Origin: Blastomussa wellsi
Lineage: Eukaryota > Cnidaria > Anthozoa > Scleractinia > Plerogyridae
Reading direction: 5' to 3'
Length of the DNA stretch: 64,000 nucleotides
NCBI GenBank assembly: GCA_947652115.1
Contig: OX393563.1
Span: 4,009,516-4,073,515, forward strand
Shown: positions 19,901 through 31,347 of the stretch, in pieces
Layout of the letters: each line of letters opens with the position of its first letter
Position numbering within the stretch: position 1 is the first letter of the stretch
The notes under the pieces: model-generated
Told to the model about the DNA's origin: nothing
The model's input: the letters and a program-made list of their open reading frames with translations, nothing else
The model's database searches: none
Translations under genes and position numbers: made by a program

Positions 19901-22900
19901 GCCTCCGAGTGTTATTTTCAGAGGATGCCATACTCATTAGCAGTCACCTTTTGGATCTGTAACTTGTTAACGTGCACCTAACAGCAAAATATTTTTTTTG
20001 CTAAAATAAACCTTAGTTTGCACCAGTTCTAAACGCACTGTACCTTTTGTTTCTCCTTTTTACCAAATTCTGACTATTTGTATATGCATTCAAAGGTTAC
20101 GAAAAGCTGTGTATCATTGCACGCAAATCAGTTTGTGACATCAAATCAGGAATGGACCCACACCCCTTCTCACTCAGTTGTGGAACAAATGATGCACAGT
20201 TTTTTGTAACTCTTGAATGCTACAAATAGTCAGAATTAGGTAACAGGAGAAACAAAATGTGCAATGCGTTTCGAACTGGTGCAAAGATTTATTTTTAGTG
20301 GAAAAAATGTTTTGGGGTTAGGTGCACTTCGTTGTTGTTGTTGTTGTTCGTATTGTCCATGAAATGTTACTGATGCTATAGACTGTTCTCACACATTTGC
20401 TGTTCTTTTGTGTTCATGCTAATCAGCCCACCCAGCCTCGCTTCTGAGTTCAAGTTCTTTTGTTCTTTGTACATGCTGATAAGGCTGGGTGGGCAGATTA
20501 ACATGAACGCAAAAGAATAAAAAATGTGTTAGAAGGTCTATGGCATGAAAACTATATTTTAAAGACTACTATGTGGTCACCAAAGGGCTGCAAAAATCTG
20601 TCTTGACCTTATTCTTGGTTTTCACGTGACGTCATAAAATTTTAAAAACAAATTCTCTGGGCCTGCGTAATTTTCATTGTCACCACATGAAAGAAATGCT
20701 AAAAATACACATATTCACAAGTTTTCAGCTAGATAGTGTCCTTTGTGTTTGAAATACAGCATGTTGAATTTTCGATATTTCCACCGTACGTGACCTCACG
20801 ATTACACCATGGCAAAGTTGTCGTGTTCGCAAAAGTTTTGCAGATTAAACAGTTCAAATATCAGGAAAGATGTGTATGTGCATATACACTAGATAGTCAC
20901 TGAGGAATGAGCAGGCGCTTTTATGGCAAAAGTCAGTGCCAGATGTTTTCTTTTCGATTAAATTTGCGAGAAATGCTTCGGCAAATAACTCACGAATAGT
21001 GTACCGCACAGACCTGAGACTTGGAGATGTTGTTTACCTATTAATATTTTATAACAGTTTAATTTATCAGATTTTTTAATTGCATGGTTTCGAGTTTATA
21101 TTTTGATGCTGTGACAGTGAAAACCACCTATATGGCTGTAGAGATTCTTTTAAAAAATGCTTTATAAGTATTGTTGGACAAAAGAGAGTGGCTGTTATAT
21201 TGAGGTGTATTAACATGAGCAGCAGAAAAGTAGATTTTTTCACTGAATAGATGTTCTCTTCAATTAGAAATGCTTCGTAGTTACCTGGCTGCCTACCCCC
21301 CCCCCCCCTCCCCCCTCGCCACCCTCGGTATTTTTCTGACTGGAATAAACACTTCTTTTCTTCCCAAACCTTAGGATCATATTGATCATGTTGTCATAGT
21401 GATGTGTAATCTCAAACCAGTAAAGTAAGTTATCAACTGTATAATTGTGTCTAGCGTAGTTGTTGTCTTCTCTAATGACCAATTATGAAACAATAACCAA
21501 AGTAGACACAAAGCAAATTACTGTGGCCGTTAAACGCTCAATAAATCAATTGGAACTTGAATGAAGGACCAGTCACTAAGGGCAAGCTTGAGGAAACTTG
21601 CAAATCTAATTGAACTGCAGGTTAACACAGGAGAGGTTAGCTTTACCAGACAGTCAATAGAGAAATGGTTCACCCGATAGAATGGCTTTCAGCAATGCAT
21701 GATTGGCTTAAATACCACAACACTGAGTATATTGAAGGCTACGTCCACACTAAGCTGGCCTTCTGGTCATGTTTGTGGTGACGCAGGGTTTAATGATGGA
21801 ATTAATGATGTAGACTATTTTATCCGTTTTTGTTCCCAGGGTGAATCCGCTTTCGCCCCGGGGGTGAAAACACCTTTTTCAAATTTAGTGTGGCTTGGGT
21901 TGGCTTAGAGTGGACTTAGCCAAGTCGTTGTCTTGTTCTTGAAGAATCTAAGGAAGAAGTTAGCAATTGTCTAGCGTAATACCAGAAGCACAGCACATGG
22001 CACTTACATGTATATGGAGTCTATTCAATACTACATGAAACATTCTGCCTTTTTATCACAACATCCAACAAGCATCAGCTTAGCAATACAATACAACAGT
22101 ACAACAATATTCTTTATTTGTACTCACACTTCACACACTTCACACTTTATTATTTTTAAATTAAATATTACAAAAAGGGCATGCCCACAACCAGCAAAAG
22201 CTAATCTAGGTGGGCCATGCCTTAATAGCCGAATTACAAAAATATACGAAAACAGAAATTAACTAATAAAGTAAAAGGGAAAAAGACAATATTGAATAAC
22301 AACAAAAAAACCATTTCATTGGCCTCATTCAAAAAAATTAAAGGCACAGCTACTGTTTGTTAGTTAGAAATAGTACCAGAACTTAACAATTGTATAATCT
22401 CAGATAAATCTATATAAGAGTCTCGTGAACCTAAAATGTTGAATAAAATTTGCTTGAGTTTCTTTTAAACGCATACAGTCAATCAGAGGCAGGAGAAAGC
22501 TTGATCATTCTACAGTGACCTTTACATTTATTTCCTTTTAGAATGCGTGGTATAACATCTCAAGCCATGGTAATGTGTGCGGTGTCAGAAGACAGAAAGT
22601 TCTTTGAACCACTGGAACCTCCTGCTGGCTGTGAGCCTGGAGACAGGGTTGTTTTCGATGGGTTTCCTGGGGAGCCAGACAAGCAGTTAAACCCAAAGAA
22701 AAAGGTAAAATTTGGCAAATGATTTGAAGAATGTAACCCTCTTTGTGGAGGAAGTGTTTAAGGGAAGTATAAATGGCAAAGCTTTGATATTGTTGTGGTA
22801 ACCCGACAAACTTAAGAACCTGGCAGTTATCGGCGATGGAATGGCATGGTAGTTTTACATATTTTTTTCAAAAATTGGGATATAAGCGGGAATTCTAGAG

Positions 22901-23427
22901 GTACTCCAGATAGGAGCGGGTTCGTCTCTATTAGTTTTTTTGTACCCCCCTGTTGGGGTACTGTCTGGGTTGGTGGGGGGGGGGGGAAAGGTGAGGGTTA
23001 TAGCACAGGCGTTCGGTTAGTGGAAGAATAGTAGGGAAAACGGCGAGTGTAAAAAAGACGAGGATTAGTCGAAGAGACGTGGCGAAAGAACCCTCAAGCG
23101 CTAGTTCTCTGTTATCCTCAGTTGCAGACGTCTTGGGATGGTCACGCAATCGTTTGGTTTGCGTGAGAAGCTACTGCGTAACGAACCGAAAGGAGGTCTG
23201 CGTTGGAGGCTAGTTCTGTCTTGAAGGATAATGTCGGCTAACTTAAAACTTCACTGTTTTTGGTTGACGATGTACTGTTAACACTCGTTTTGCAGGTTTG
23301 GGATCAAGTCAAGCCTCATCTTCAGACAAACGATGCTGGAGTCGCTTGCTTCAAGGATGTTCCTTTCACTGTGCCTGGAAAGGGTGTTTGTACATCGCGG
23401 AAGTTATTTAAGGCTCCAATTTGGTGA
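16919..23427 (+). CDS. AIMP1: AIMP1 copy 2 (tandem paralogue)
   Basis: Nine exons: 16919-17027, 17332-17360, 18104-18200, 18650-18826, 19272-19385, 19793-19866, 21375-21424, 22542-22704, 23296-23427. The joined frame is 945 nt (314 aa) with intact GT-AG sites. Domain order is the same as copy 1: N-terminal coiled coil, Lys-rich linker, EMAP II-type tRNA-binding domain. Exon 4 is six codons shorter in the linker. Exon 7 carries three extra codons (DHIDHVV instead of DHVV). Exon 8 has A-to-V, L-to-P, D-to-E and V-to-E changes. The last residue is Trp instead of Cys. No stop or frameshift was found, so it looks functional at the protein level. The upstream region is unlike copy 1 beyond about 105 bp before the ATG. 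Confidence 0.92.
20612..21130. mobile_element. MITE in AIMP1 copy 2 intron 6
   Basis: The segment has inverted ends (TTGGTTTTCACGTGACGTCA at the left, GTGAAAACCACC at the right) next to TA. It is missing from copy 1, where TCTTGACCTTTCTGGCTG is continuous. It is related to 29889-30345 and to the deleted copy at 400-612. Confidence 0.75.
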
Positions 23428-23865
23428 ATTTAGAAATGAAAAAGCATTATGAAATAAATTGTTCTTCAATCAGTGTGCGGTGAAAGTTAGTCAGTGGTGA
23501 AAAGAGTTAAAGAGCGCGTCACACGAGCGCAAAGGGCGCGAGGGAGTTACGGCGCCCGCGCTTCGCCGCTCATGCATCACGCTCTTTCTCCCGTGCGTAC
23601 TACAACCCTAAATTACTGCAATGAGTTCAAATACCCGTGAAAACCAACAGTCTGCGCTTTGGTTCTTGTAGGGCAACCGTAATACGAGAATTCGTTGCAT
23701 TATACCCGAACTATGTACGCTAAAAAATTGAAAATAGAAGGAAATTAAAATTGTGTTAAAATTGTTGCTTATGCAACAATATAATATACTGAACTTTTAT
23801 CCCTTGTATTTCAAGAAGGTTCGTATATCAATTTTAAGAACAAATTATGCACACTAAACAACGTA

Positions 23866-24172
23866 CCAGGAAAAATCCTCAGCCGAATAATCCTGCAAAG
23901 ACTAATAGATGCCCTTGAGGAGATCTTAAGGGACCAACAAATGGGCTTTAGAAAGAACAGGTCTTGTACTGACCATATCGCAACCCTAAGAATTATGGCT
24001 GAGCAGTCCCTAGAATGGAACTCCTCACTCTACATCACTTTCATAGACTTCGAAAAGGCCTTCGATAGTGTCGACCACAACACACTCTGGAAGATTCTCC
24101 GTCACTATGGAATCCCGGAGAAGTTTATTGCCATCATACAACAGTCTTACTACAATTCTAAAATCAGAGTAA
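23866..24172 (+). pseudogene. Non-LTR reverse transcriptase fragment
   Basis: About 102 open codons match the finger/palm start of LINE reverse transcriptases: PGKILSRIILQRL, then QQMGFRKNRSCTDHIATLR, and motif A YITFIDFEKAFDSVDH. The catalytic FADD-type motif C is missing because the fragment is cut by the MITE at 24173. It is unique to the second duplication unit and replaces about 330 bp found at 14385-14712 in unit 1. The phrase GFRKNRSCTDHI is typical of RTE/Jockey-like LINE proteins. Confidence 0.88.
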
Positions 24173-24355
24173 TAGACCCTTTTCAAAAATGGCTGCCAAT
24201 TATAAATTATTTTGTAAATATTAAAATTAGCCTGACTAACCTCGTTTTTGAGTTGATAATTCAAAAGAATTTTTACTCCCAAACGAGTTTAGTGAGGCTA
24301 ATTTGAATGCATACAAAAGAATTTTAAATTGGCAGCCATTTATGAAAAGGGTCTA
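24173..24355. mobile_element. 183-bp MITE with TAGACCCTTTTCA ends
   Basis: Inverted ends TAGACCCTTTTCA, extended by AAATGGCTGCCAATT on both arms, directly interrupt the reverse-transcriptase fragment. The TA at each end may be the target duplication. Internal sequence is AT-rich and non-coding. Confidence 0.8.
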
Positions 24356-24550
24356 TACACAAAGTATCAAAGTATCAAAGACCATTTCATTATACTACCC
24401 ACCGGAGCAAATGGTTTTTCCGTACATATGAAAGCAACACGTCTCCACGCCCTGGCCACCGGTGTTTCTTCGCTAGCGTTCCCAGATATAATTGAGACTC
24501 GCGGGAAGATTTAGTCGAAGGCGGGAGGAATGATCTGTGACCGCGCGCTT

Positions 24551-25136
24551 TAGTCCGGGAGCAAGAGGTTGAAAAGGGCGTAAGATAGGCTCGATTACCA
24601 GCCGCTGTTCGGGAACCGGAGCCCGCGTCTTGGCGCAAGAGTACTGAAAAGGTTTGAAGACGGATTTTTATAGATTGAAACCTCTTTTTCACTAGGTGGT
24701 TTGGAGTCTCAAATTGAAGCCATGGTTAAGATTTTCATTTCAGCAAGTAATAAATTTAATACGAATTGCCTTTCTTTAGTGTGGATAGAGCAAATTAAAA
24801 TAGTAAACGCTTAACATGGACAGATTACCACGAGCGAAATGTTTCAGTTCCTATGTAAATACCTTTGATAAAGCCTTATGCGGTATCTATATAACATTTG
24901 TTTTCTTTTTGGGTAAGGGTCTAGGAATAAATTGAGTGACAACTTCAGCCTCGTTTTCATGTAAGCACCCAGTTTGACCTCCGCCGACCTACAAAACATG
25001 GCTATAACTCAAAACGTATACCTCAATTTAGACTTCAAATTGCCTAGCGTAATAGAGGAGGTTTCAATCTATAAAAATCCGCCTTCAAACCTTTTCAGTA
25101 CTCTTGCGCCCTTTTTAGCCTCTTGCTCCCGGACTA
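24551..25136. mobile_element. Foldback element, copy in duplication unit 2
   Basis: Counterpart of 14882-15467, with the same inverted arms (TAGTCCGGGAGCAAGAGG). Confidence 0.7.
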
Positions 25137-25299
25137 CTTGATCAGGTGACATCATAATGACGACATCATCGCTGATTGTTGAATTTTATTACCTTCAAAG
25201 CAAATTGTCTTGAGAGCGTGAAGAGTGATAACTCTCTTTTCTCCAGGTGCTATTTCTTGAAAGCAAAGTTTCACAAAAGCGACTTCATCTACAGAAAGC

Positions 25300-25383
25300 A
25301 TGGGAAAATTGAAGACTTTCTTTTTGGCTTGTGTTGGTATAGGGATAGCTGCAGGAGCAGGCTTTTATCGCTACAGGAAATAG
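25300..25383 (+). CDS. Small single-helix ORF, 27 aa, uncertain
   Basis: The ORF starts MGKLKTFFLACVGIGIAAG, followed by AGFYRYRK and TAG. It has a short basic start, an 18-residue hydrophobic helix rich in small residues (GIGIAAGAG), and a basic tail: the shape of a tiny membrane protein. Four bases upstream of the ATG is a CTACAG. The stop falls at the first bases of the inverted-repeat element at 25384, so the frame may once have continued into SVDEEEENSASE at 26270. The copy in duplication unit 1 (15618 on) is broken by the MITE at 15660. An overlapping frame (VLFLESKVSQKRLHLQ) ending inside it could instead be a terminal exon. Function unknown. Confidence 0.3.
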   Translation: MGKLKTFFLACVGIGIAAGAGFYRYRK

Positions 25384-26265
25384 ATGCGTGGTTCAATTCT
25401 ACCTGTAACCATCCCCCGGGCAACCCCCGGGACAAGTCCAGCCCTTTCGGCCCGAGGGTGGGGAATTGTTTTGATGGTCTTGTCCCGGGGGTTGTGGGGT
25501 GGGGAAAATCGAAAGTACCTTGACGATGTTTTTCCTCATATGTCACTTATCGGTTTACACGATGGTGCCGTACGGAGCGAAGGAGACTGCCTATTCCAGC
25601 GAAAATATAGCCGACTGGTTAGAGAAGAATGATCTTTTAAAATTTAAATCTGTATTCGCTTTCCCTTTATTGCTCTGTTCGCTGTTTGCAAGCTCCTTTC
25701 TTTCCTATTCTTTCGAGGAAGTGGCGAGACGTACGGCCTAGATTTTTTCCTTCAGGTTTCTTTATCAAATGTAGTCTTCATGATTTCTTATGCTATATAT
25801 ATAGTCTCTGATATTCATGATTTATGCAGTCTAGAAAAGCTTTCAAAATCGTGAGTAGACGTTTAACAAGTCGGCCCTTTTCATATAAACCGCATTAACT
25901 ACGAGGTGGCGATAACAAGTGGCTAAGTCGCGAGAAGCGAAGGACTTAGCGGTCGCTTTCAGAAAAGTTTAGGTCTTGAAAAAACGTCTTCTTTTGCTAT
26001 TTTAAAGAAATAAGTATTTTTCTCTCGATTTTGTACACAAAATGACGTACTTGTGATCGACAAGGAGTCCCGGAGTGGGGAATTGTCTTTTTCTGTGTGC
26101 CCGGGAGTGGGGAATTGTCTTTTTCTGTGTGCCCGGGGGTGGGGAATTGTCTTTTTCTGTGTGCCCGGGGGTGGGGAATAGACCGCTAAATAAGAAAAAA
26201 ATGGCAAATGCCGTGGGCTGTGCCCGGGGTGAGGGGATAGCAACATGTAGAATTGAACCACGCAT
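25384..26265. mobile_element. 882-bp element with 19-bp inverted ends
   Basis: ATGCGTGGTTCAATTCTAC at 25384-25402 is perfectly inverted at 26247-26265. The interior holds CCCGGG-rich sequence, an unassigned open frame at 25499-25741 (+) and a 32-bp tandem repeat at 26075-26178. No transposase motif was recognised. TA lies just outside each end, separated by one base on the left. Confidence 0.6.
26075..26178 (+). repeat. 32-bp tandem repeat, about 3.3 units
   Basis: Units start at 26075, 26107, 26139 and 26171 with GTGGGGAATTGTCTTTTTCT. The spacing is exactly 32 bp and the units are almost identical. It lies inside the inverted-repeat element. Confidence 0.85.
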
Positions 26266-26588
26266 TACCAGCGTAGATGAAGAGGAGGAAAACAGTGCTT
26301 CAGAGGTAACGGCGAAAAAACACAACAGAAACAAAAACTTAAACAAATCTGAATGAGAATTTGAAAGATAAACTGATAGACTAAACAGAATTTCTTACAA
26401 CGCGCGAAGACGCAAACATGTGACCTCGGAAGTATTTGTTCGCGCATTTTTCACAGATATTACGTTTGACAATTAATTCTCAGTTGTTTTCTATATCTCG
26501 CGGAGTGACCCAGTGGACGATAACCATAATACAATGGAAGGCTCAAGCGATGTTGCTAAAGACATCTCAACGTTAACAGGCTTATCAA

Positions 26589-26759
26589 ATGAAACAAATC
26601 GAGATACTGGTCAATGCAGACACGTCAGGCCTACAAAATGGCGTCCAGAAACGACAACTAGCAACTGAAAATCCAACGGCGACTCAAAAAACGACCGATA
26701 AGAGAGATCGGGCTAACAAATCCACTTTCGGTGGACTTAGGAAGGGATTGCTTCTGTAA
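26589..26759 (+). CDS. Possible small or terminal coding exon, 56 codons
   Basis: The frame begins MKQIEILVNADTSGLQ and ends in a basic segment closing KSTFGGLRKGLLL before TAA. The composition looks like protein, and the FGGL-R/K-KG ending resembles a short C-terminal motif seen in some invertebrate proteins. Upstream in another frame is a second candidate (MEGSSDVAKDISTLTG). No flanking exon could be joined to it. Unidentified. Confidence 0.22.
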   Translation: MKQIEILVNADTSGLQNGVQKRQLATENPTATQKTTDKRDRANKSTFGGLRKGLLL

Positions 26760-27092
26760 ATAATTTTTAACAAAGATATTGTAATATGTAGATAGACATT
26801 TTTTTCACTTTGATTATCTAGATTTGTTTGTAAATAAATGAAAATCAATAACAATGCATTTAGCATTGAAGGAATAATATTGACCGGAGAGATTCTCCAA
26901 ACTGGATTTCTCTGGGAGGCTATGCCCTAAAGAGGTACCTTTTACAGGCTGGAGATATAGGGCAGGGATTTCAAGTTGAAGTTTAGGAAAGAATAAGGGA
27001 GATACCATTTAGGTACATGCATTTTGAAGGAGCCTCTTAAAGCTCGAACAGATCTAGACCCAGATCCACTTATGGCTGACTCATGCGATAAG

Positions 27093-27235
27093 GGAATAAA
27101 ATGACTTTTGTCGGGAACATTTTTTATTTGCGCCCGCGTAGTGTCATCGAGCGCGAAGTGCAAGGGCCGCAAATGACACTACAAGGGTGCAAGCTAAAAC
27201 AATATCCCCGGTACAAGTCATTTTATTACCATTAT
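27093..27235. mobile_element. Small MITE, GGAATAAAATGACTT ends
   Basis: GGAATAAAATGACTTTTGTC near 27093 is inverted by ACAAGTCATTTTATTACC ending near 27230. The interior contains a second imperfect inverted pair (TAGTGTCAT / ATGACACTA). Confidence 0.5.
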
Positions 27236-27629
27236 TATCAATATATAAGGCTAAATAACTAACAAATTTTCAGTAATACACGTACTTCGCGTTGGAAAGT
27301 GTTTTAACGCATATGTATTATACAAGTGTAGTTGAACCGATAGCTGAAATAGCTGCTGAAAATAATCAATAAATGGGCAGAGAACTGATGGGTAACTATA
27401 ATACATAACGAAATTACACAGTTTTCAGTTGAACTTTGGCGTATAATCCCCGCGCTGTACTTTAATTTTTGATGGACTGATGGAACACGATTCAGGTGAA
27501 TGATGTTTCGCTTCTCGTAAAACAGCAAGGTGTTCTCTTTGTTCTTTTGATTCTGCTCGTCTCCAAGTTTAAAATGCTTTTTTGGATTTTTTCCAAAACT
27601 GTTCGCTCAGCGAGAAACAGTTAGAAACT

Positions 27630-28051
27630 GAGGGTGCTTACCATTTGTAGGAATAATCCGGTTGGCGAGACCGTTTCTTAATGATAAGCGATTTTCCGAA
27701 TTTAGCGACCAATCGGAGAAGATTGTGGGTGCTTACCATTTAATTTGTAGAAAGAATCCGGTTGGTGAGACCGTTGCATAATGGTAAGCGACTTTCCGAG
27801 TTTAGCGACTGACCGGAGGAGATTGTGCTTTCCATTTAGCCACAAGACGTTCCGTTTCGCTAGCCCCTTCAAAAAGGGCCTGGAAACGGAAGATTTGTTA
27901 ATTGGTAAGGGAGTTTGCGTTCCGAACGGAAGAAAGAAGGCTTCCTCTGGAGGCTGTCCACAATTTCCAAAAGGATTTTCCGGAAAATTTAATTTGATAA
28001 TTTGACTTCAAACTTAAATTTCCGGATTTTTCTGCTAAATGGTACACCCTG
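27630..28051. mobile_element. MITE-like element with internal tandem units
   Basis: Ends GAGGGTGCTTACCATTT and the inverse of TCAGGGTGTACCATTT. The left part consists of two direct units of about 100 bp (from 27633 and 27728) sharing AATCCGGTTGG and GAGACCGTT. Confidence 0.55.
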
Positions 28052-28351
28052 AGTGGTGTTATCCATTTACCCAAAATTTCGGTAAGAATTTAAATGTTTC
28101 GTTTCGACCAGAATATTCGGAACCACCTCTGGAGGTGGTTCACTTTGAACGCGGTCAGTGGGCTCCTGCCGCGGTCTAAATTTTGGGGAAAAACAGGCGA
28201 GTGAAAAACTATCATAAGCCATCATACGCGTGCAGTGATCAAACGGGAAAAACTGTTATGGACCCCCCCCCCCCCCCTCACATAATGATAATTTTAAGGC
28301 TACCTCCCTCCTTTAAAAAAGTCTCCTCCCATTGATTCCCTCACACCCTGG

Positions 28352-28637
28352 GGGGACTAGCATATGAAAGGAGCGGGAATGTTCGTCGTCTGGCTTAGGG
28401 GTGTAAATTTCGGATTTTGGTCTCACTTAGGGTGTTTTGGGCAAAACGATGTTATATTTAGACGTGAAGGTCTCGTTTAGCATATTTCTAATTCGTTTTA
28501 TTTACTCTATTCATAGAATCAAAGTTTTCATGGTCTCTTTTAGGGGTCAAGTAAGCTTGGGCTACGCCCAGATCGGTCTCTTTTAGGGGTCTAATTCAAA
28601 ATTTGCAACGAGCATCCCGCCCCTTTCATATGTCCCC
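28352..28637. mobile_element. MITE with CATATGAAAGG ends
   Basis: GGGGACTAGCATATGAAAGG at the left is mirrored by CCCCTTTCATATGTCCCC at the right. The interior repeats GGTCTCxxTTAGGGGT several times. Non-coding. Confidence 0.6.
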
Positions 28638-28680
28638 TCAGGCCTCATACCTAGTTTACTTGTTAGATTTCTTCCTCCAG

Positions 28681-28883
28681 TACAAACATCACTTCAAATG
28701 ACTCTTCGACGTATGTCGAAGACACATTTGAAGTTATCAGAATCACTGGACTCTGAGCTTGTGTCGTCTTCGCATGAATTGGGAGATTCCACATCTTCTA
28801 CAGCATCTCTGACACTAAGGTTCCGCGTGCGAAGCTTTGTTGGAGAAACTGAAAACATTATTCAGGAGTTCCTGTCCGATTGA
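28681..28883 (+). CDS. Candidate terminal coding exon, unknown gene
   Basis: After the acceptor TTTCTTCCTCCAG a frame in phase 2 runs to TGA at 28881. It reads QTSLQMTLRRMSKTHLKLSE, then a Ser-rich stretch, then RFRVRSFVGETENIIQEFLSD. It is 67 codons, or 62 aa if the ATG at 28698 is used. An alternative frame (TNITSNDSSTYVEDTFEVI) is also open for a while, so the phase is uncertain. No upstream exon could be joined. Confidence 0.35.
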
Positions 28884-31347
28884 GCATTTTTCAGAAGCTC
28901 AATTTAATCATACTGTGTTTTTCTGTATTTTATTTACCATACTTTAAATTTGTATTGCTATTAAAATTTCAACAGTACTATAACAGTATTGCATTTACAA
29001 GTTGATTAAAAATCATCCAGCCACGTTTAGTTATCAACACCATTGCAGTGAACATCAACAAGTGCTGTGCTAAACCGGCAAATATTTTAATCGACACTTT
29101 CATTACCATAGAATTTATGAAAAGTAATTTGAAAATTGGCCTTGAACAATAACAACATCTAACCCTAACCCTATTGGCTAAACCTCCCCAAAGGAAAACT
29201 TGTCACATAGGATTCCAACGCCCCAACCTGCAATCATCCATTCTCTCTTTTCGCAGCGATGAAAGAAAGGAACGCGTTCCTTTTCATTTCCTACTCCTCT
29301 CTTCCATCCCCCAAAAAGAATACCTGATCGCAGGTTTCCAACGCCCCCTCCCCCAGAGTAACCTGTCACACAGGTTTATACCCATAACAGCAAACGACAG
29401 AGAACCAAAAAAGATCGTTGAGGTTCAAATTAATACCTCACCCAACAAAGATATTTTATAAAACAATCTATTTAAGATAAAGCTATTGACGAATTCTTGA
29501 GTTACTTATCCTTATAAGTTGCAAGGATTACCAATTTTGAGCTAAGTTAATTAAAATTTACGTCGCGGAAATTAAGACGCCGGTTAACATTTGGCTTAGT
29601 CTTAAGCGCGCACTATCGTGTTATTGCCGTTGTGGCTCACACGGCAAGTTTGGAGAGCACGAAAGAAGCATAAAAGCTCCTCAAGGCTCAAGCCAATAGT
29701 CGAGAGCAACGCAAGCTTCTTGAGTACTCTCCAATTTACTTCGCAAATGCACCATAATTCGATCGATGGCGCACACTTAAAAGAATGAGCCAATTGCTTG
29801 ACAACATTGCCGGTATAATGTATATCAAAACCTGCGCCAAAACTCGCGTGAGAAAACCATTTTCTAGATTTTCTGGCGAAGCGAAATGCTGGTTTTCAAG
29901 TGATCTCATGAAATTTAAAATCACATTCGCTGGGCCTGCTAAATTTTTACTTTCACCACGTGAAATAAATCCTAAAAATATGTCTTTTCACAAGTTTTCA
30001 GCTGGACAATAATTTCTTCGTGTTTGAAATGCAGCATGCGTGTTTAGAGATTTTGGCCCAGCGTACGATGACTCCGTGACAAAGCTGTCGTGCTTGAAGA
30101 AAAGGTATTTTCTCAAGCAGGTGAAGTATTAGGAAATGTATTTATGTCTATATATACTAGCTCATAAGGAAAGAGCAATCGCTTTCAAGTGAACGCCTGA
30201 TGTTTTTCCCTCGAAGGGACACCAACATGGCGTCTTCATACTCTATAAATTTGCGTGAAACGCTTCGGCAAATAACTAAAGAATGGTGTACCGCACAGGC
30301 CTGAGACTTGGAGATGTTGTTTATCTATTACAATTTTATAAAATTAGCTATGCTAACTATGTTGTAATTCGTAAAATGAGCTTATTGATAGAATTTAAAT
30401 AAATGATTATCTGCCTCGTCTAAACACTCCCTCGCCCCTCCTTTAGATGTAAAGGGGCACTTTCACGGTACTTTTACTGTTGTCAGTTTCTAATCATTAC
30501 TTGGTACCTTTACTCCTGCTCAAAATGCTCCTGATGGACTAACAGGAAGAAATCAAACGAATTCTATTTGTGGCTCAGAGAGCAAACCATAATGAATTTC
30601 TGGCGATATTTTCAAGGAATGGCTCTAGAATTTGAAAAAAACTGGCTACTTTTTTCAAATTTAAATCCACTTCCATCCTTGCCGTATCCTAAGTGATAGG
30701 CAGCAATAAACAGTGTCCCTTTAAGTTGAGAGGACAGCTGGCACTTCACACTGAAGGGGTGTTTACATGATACCAAGGCGACTGTCACCCGGTGCGAATT
30801 CACTCCGATTCCCTTTTGGCTCTATTGATTTACTGATGCCACCAGAAAATGAACACTGTATATTTTTGAAAGGGCCAACGACCAATTCAAAGGAACCGGA
30901 TCCTGGTTGGATCTGATCAGCAAATGAAACGACTGAAAAGAACTATACACAGAAAGGTTGACCGTACCGGTGGGATTAACTATATATCGTCAGGCACGTC
31001 CTGACTTCTTCAGGGAACAGATTCAAGCTGAGAAAAAAATCGTTACAATTTTAACAACCAAGCTAAAAGGCTATAATATTACAATAAAAAAGTAACCGTT
31101 GGAATTGACAAGATAACAAAATGGGGTATGAAAGAAGACACTGGCCAAGTACACTAGATTAAATTTCCTCTCGTCAATCCAAGATGACATGGTAACGTTG
31201 CACATAAGACGCGTACGGGGACAAAACAGACGCATTTCTAATAGCATGTAAAGTATATACCAATAATAGAAGTCATCCCGGTATTGAACTCGCCAGCGCT
31301 AGTTTTCTCATGTAAACATCCCCTAAACATTCAGCATGGTTTACAAC
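28884..31347. other. Non-coding stretch with MITE fragments
   Basis: No gene was recognised. The stretch holds a two-unit TAACCC run near 29160 too short to be telomeric, a C-rich segment at 29180-29400, and a MITE copy listed at 29889-30345. Confidence 0.45.
29889..30345 (+). mobile_element. MITE copy, same family as 20612-21130
   Basis: Starts TGGTTTTCAAGTGATCTCAT and shares GGGCCTGC, ACAAGTTTTCAGCT, CGTACG and CTGAGACTTGGAGATGTTGT with the element in AIMP1 copy 2. The right terminal repeat is not evident, so this copy is probably truncated. Confidence 0.65.

Larger units (their letters stand above)
16814..25363 (+). repeat. Segmental duplication, unit 2 (with AIMP1 copy 2)
   Basis: Partner of 6505-16237. 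Insertions private to this unit are the element at 20612-21130, about 90 bp at 17968-18060, and a LINE reverse-transcriptase fragment plus MITE at 23866-24355 that replaces about 330 bp present in unit 1. Divergence is uneven: exon 1 is identical between units and exon 9 differs at one base, while exon 8 differs at 8 of 163 bases. Confidence 0.93.

Noticed and set aside
29155..29180. Telomere-like TAACCC units
   Set aside because: Only about two units are present; too short to call an interstitial telomere.
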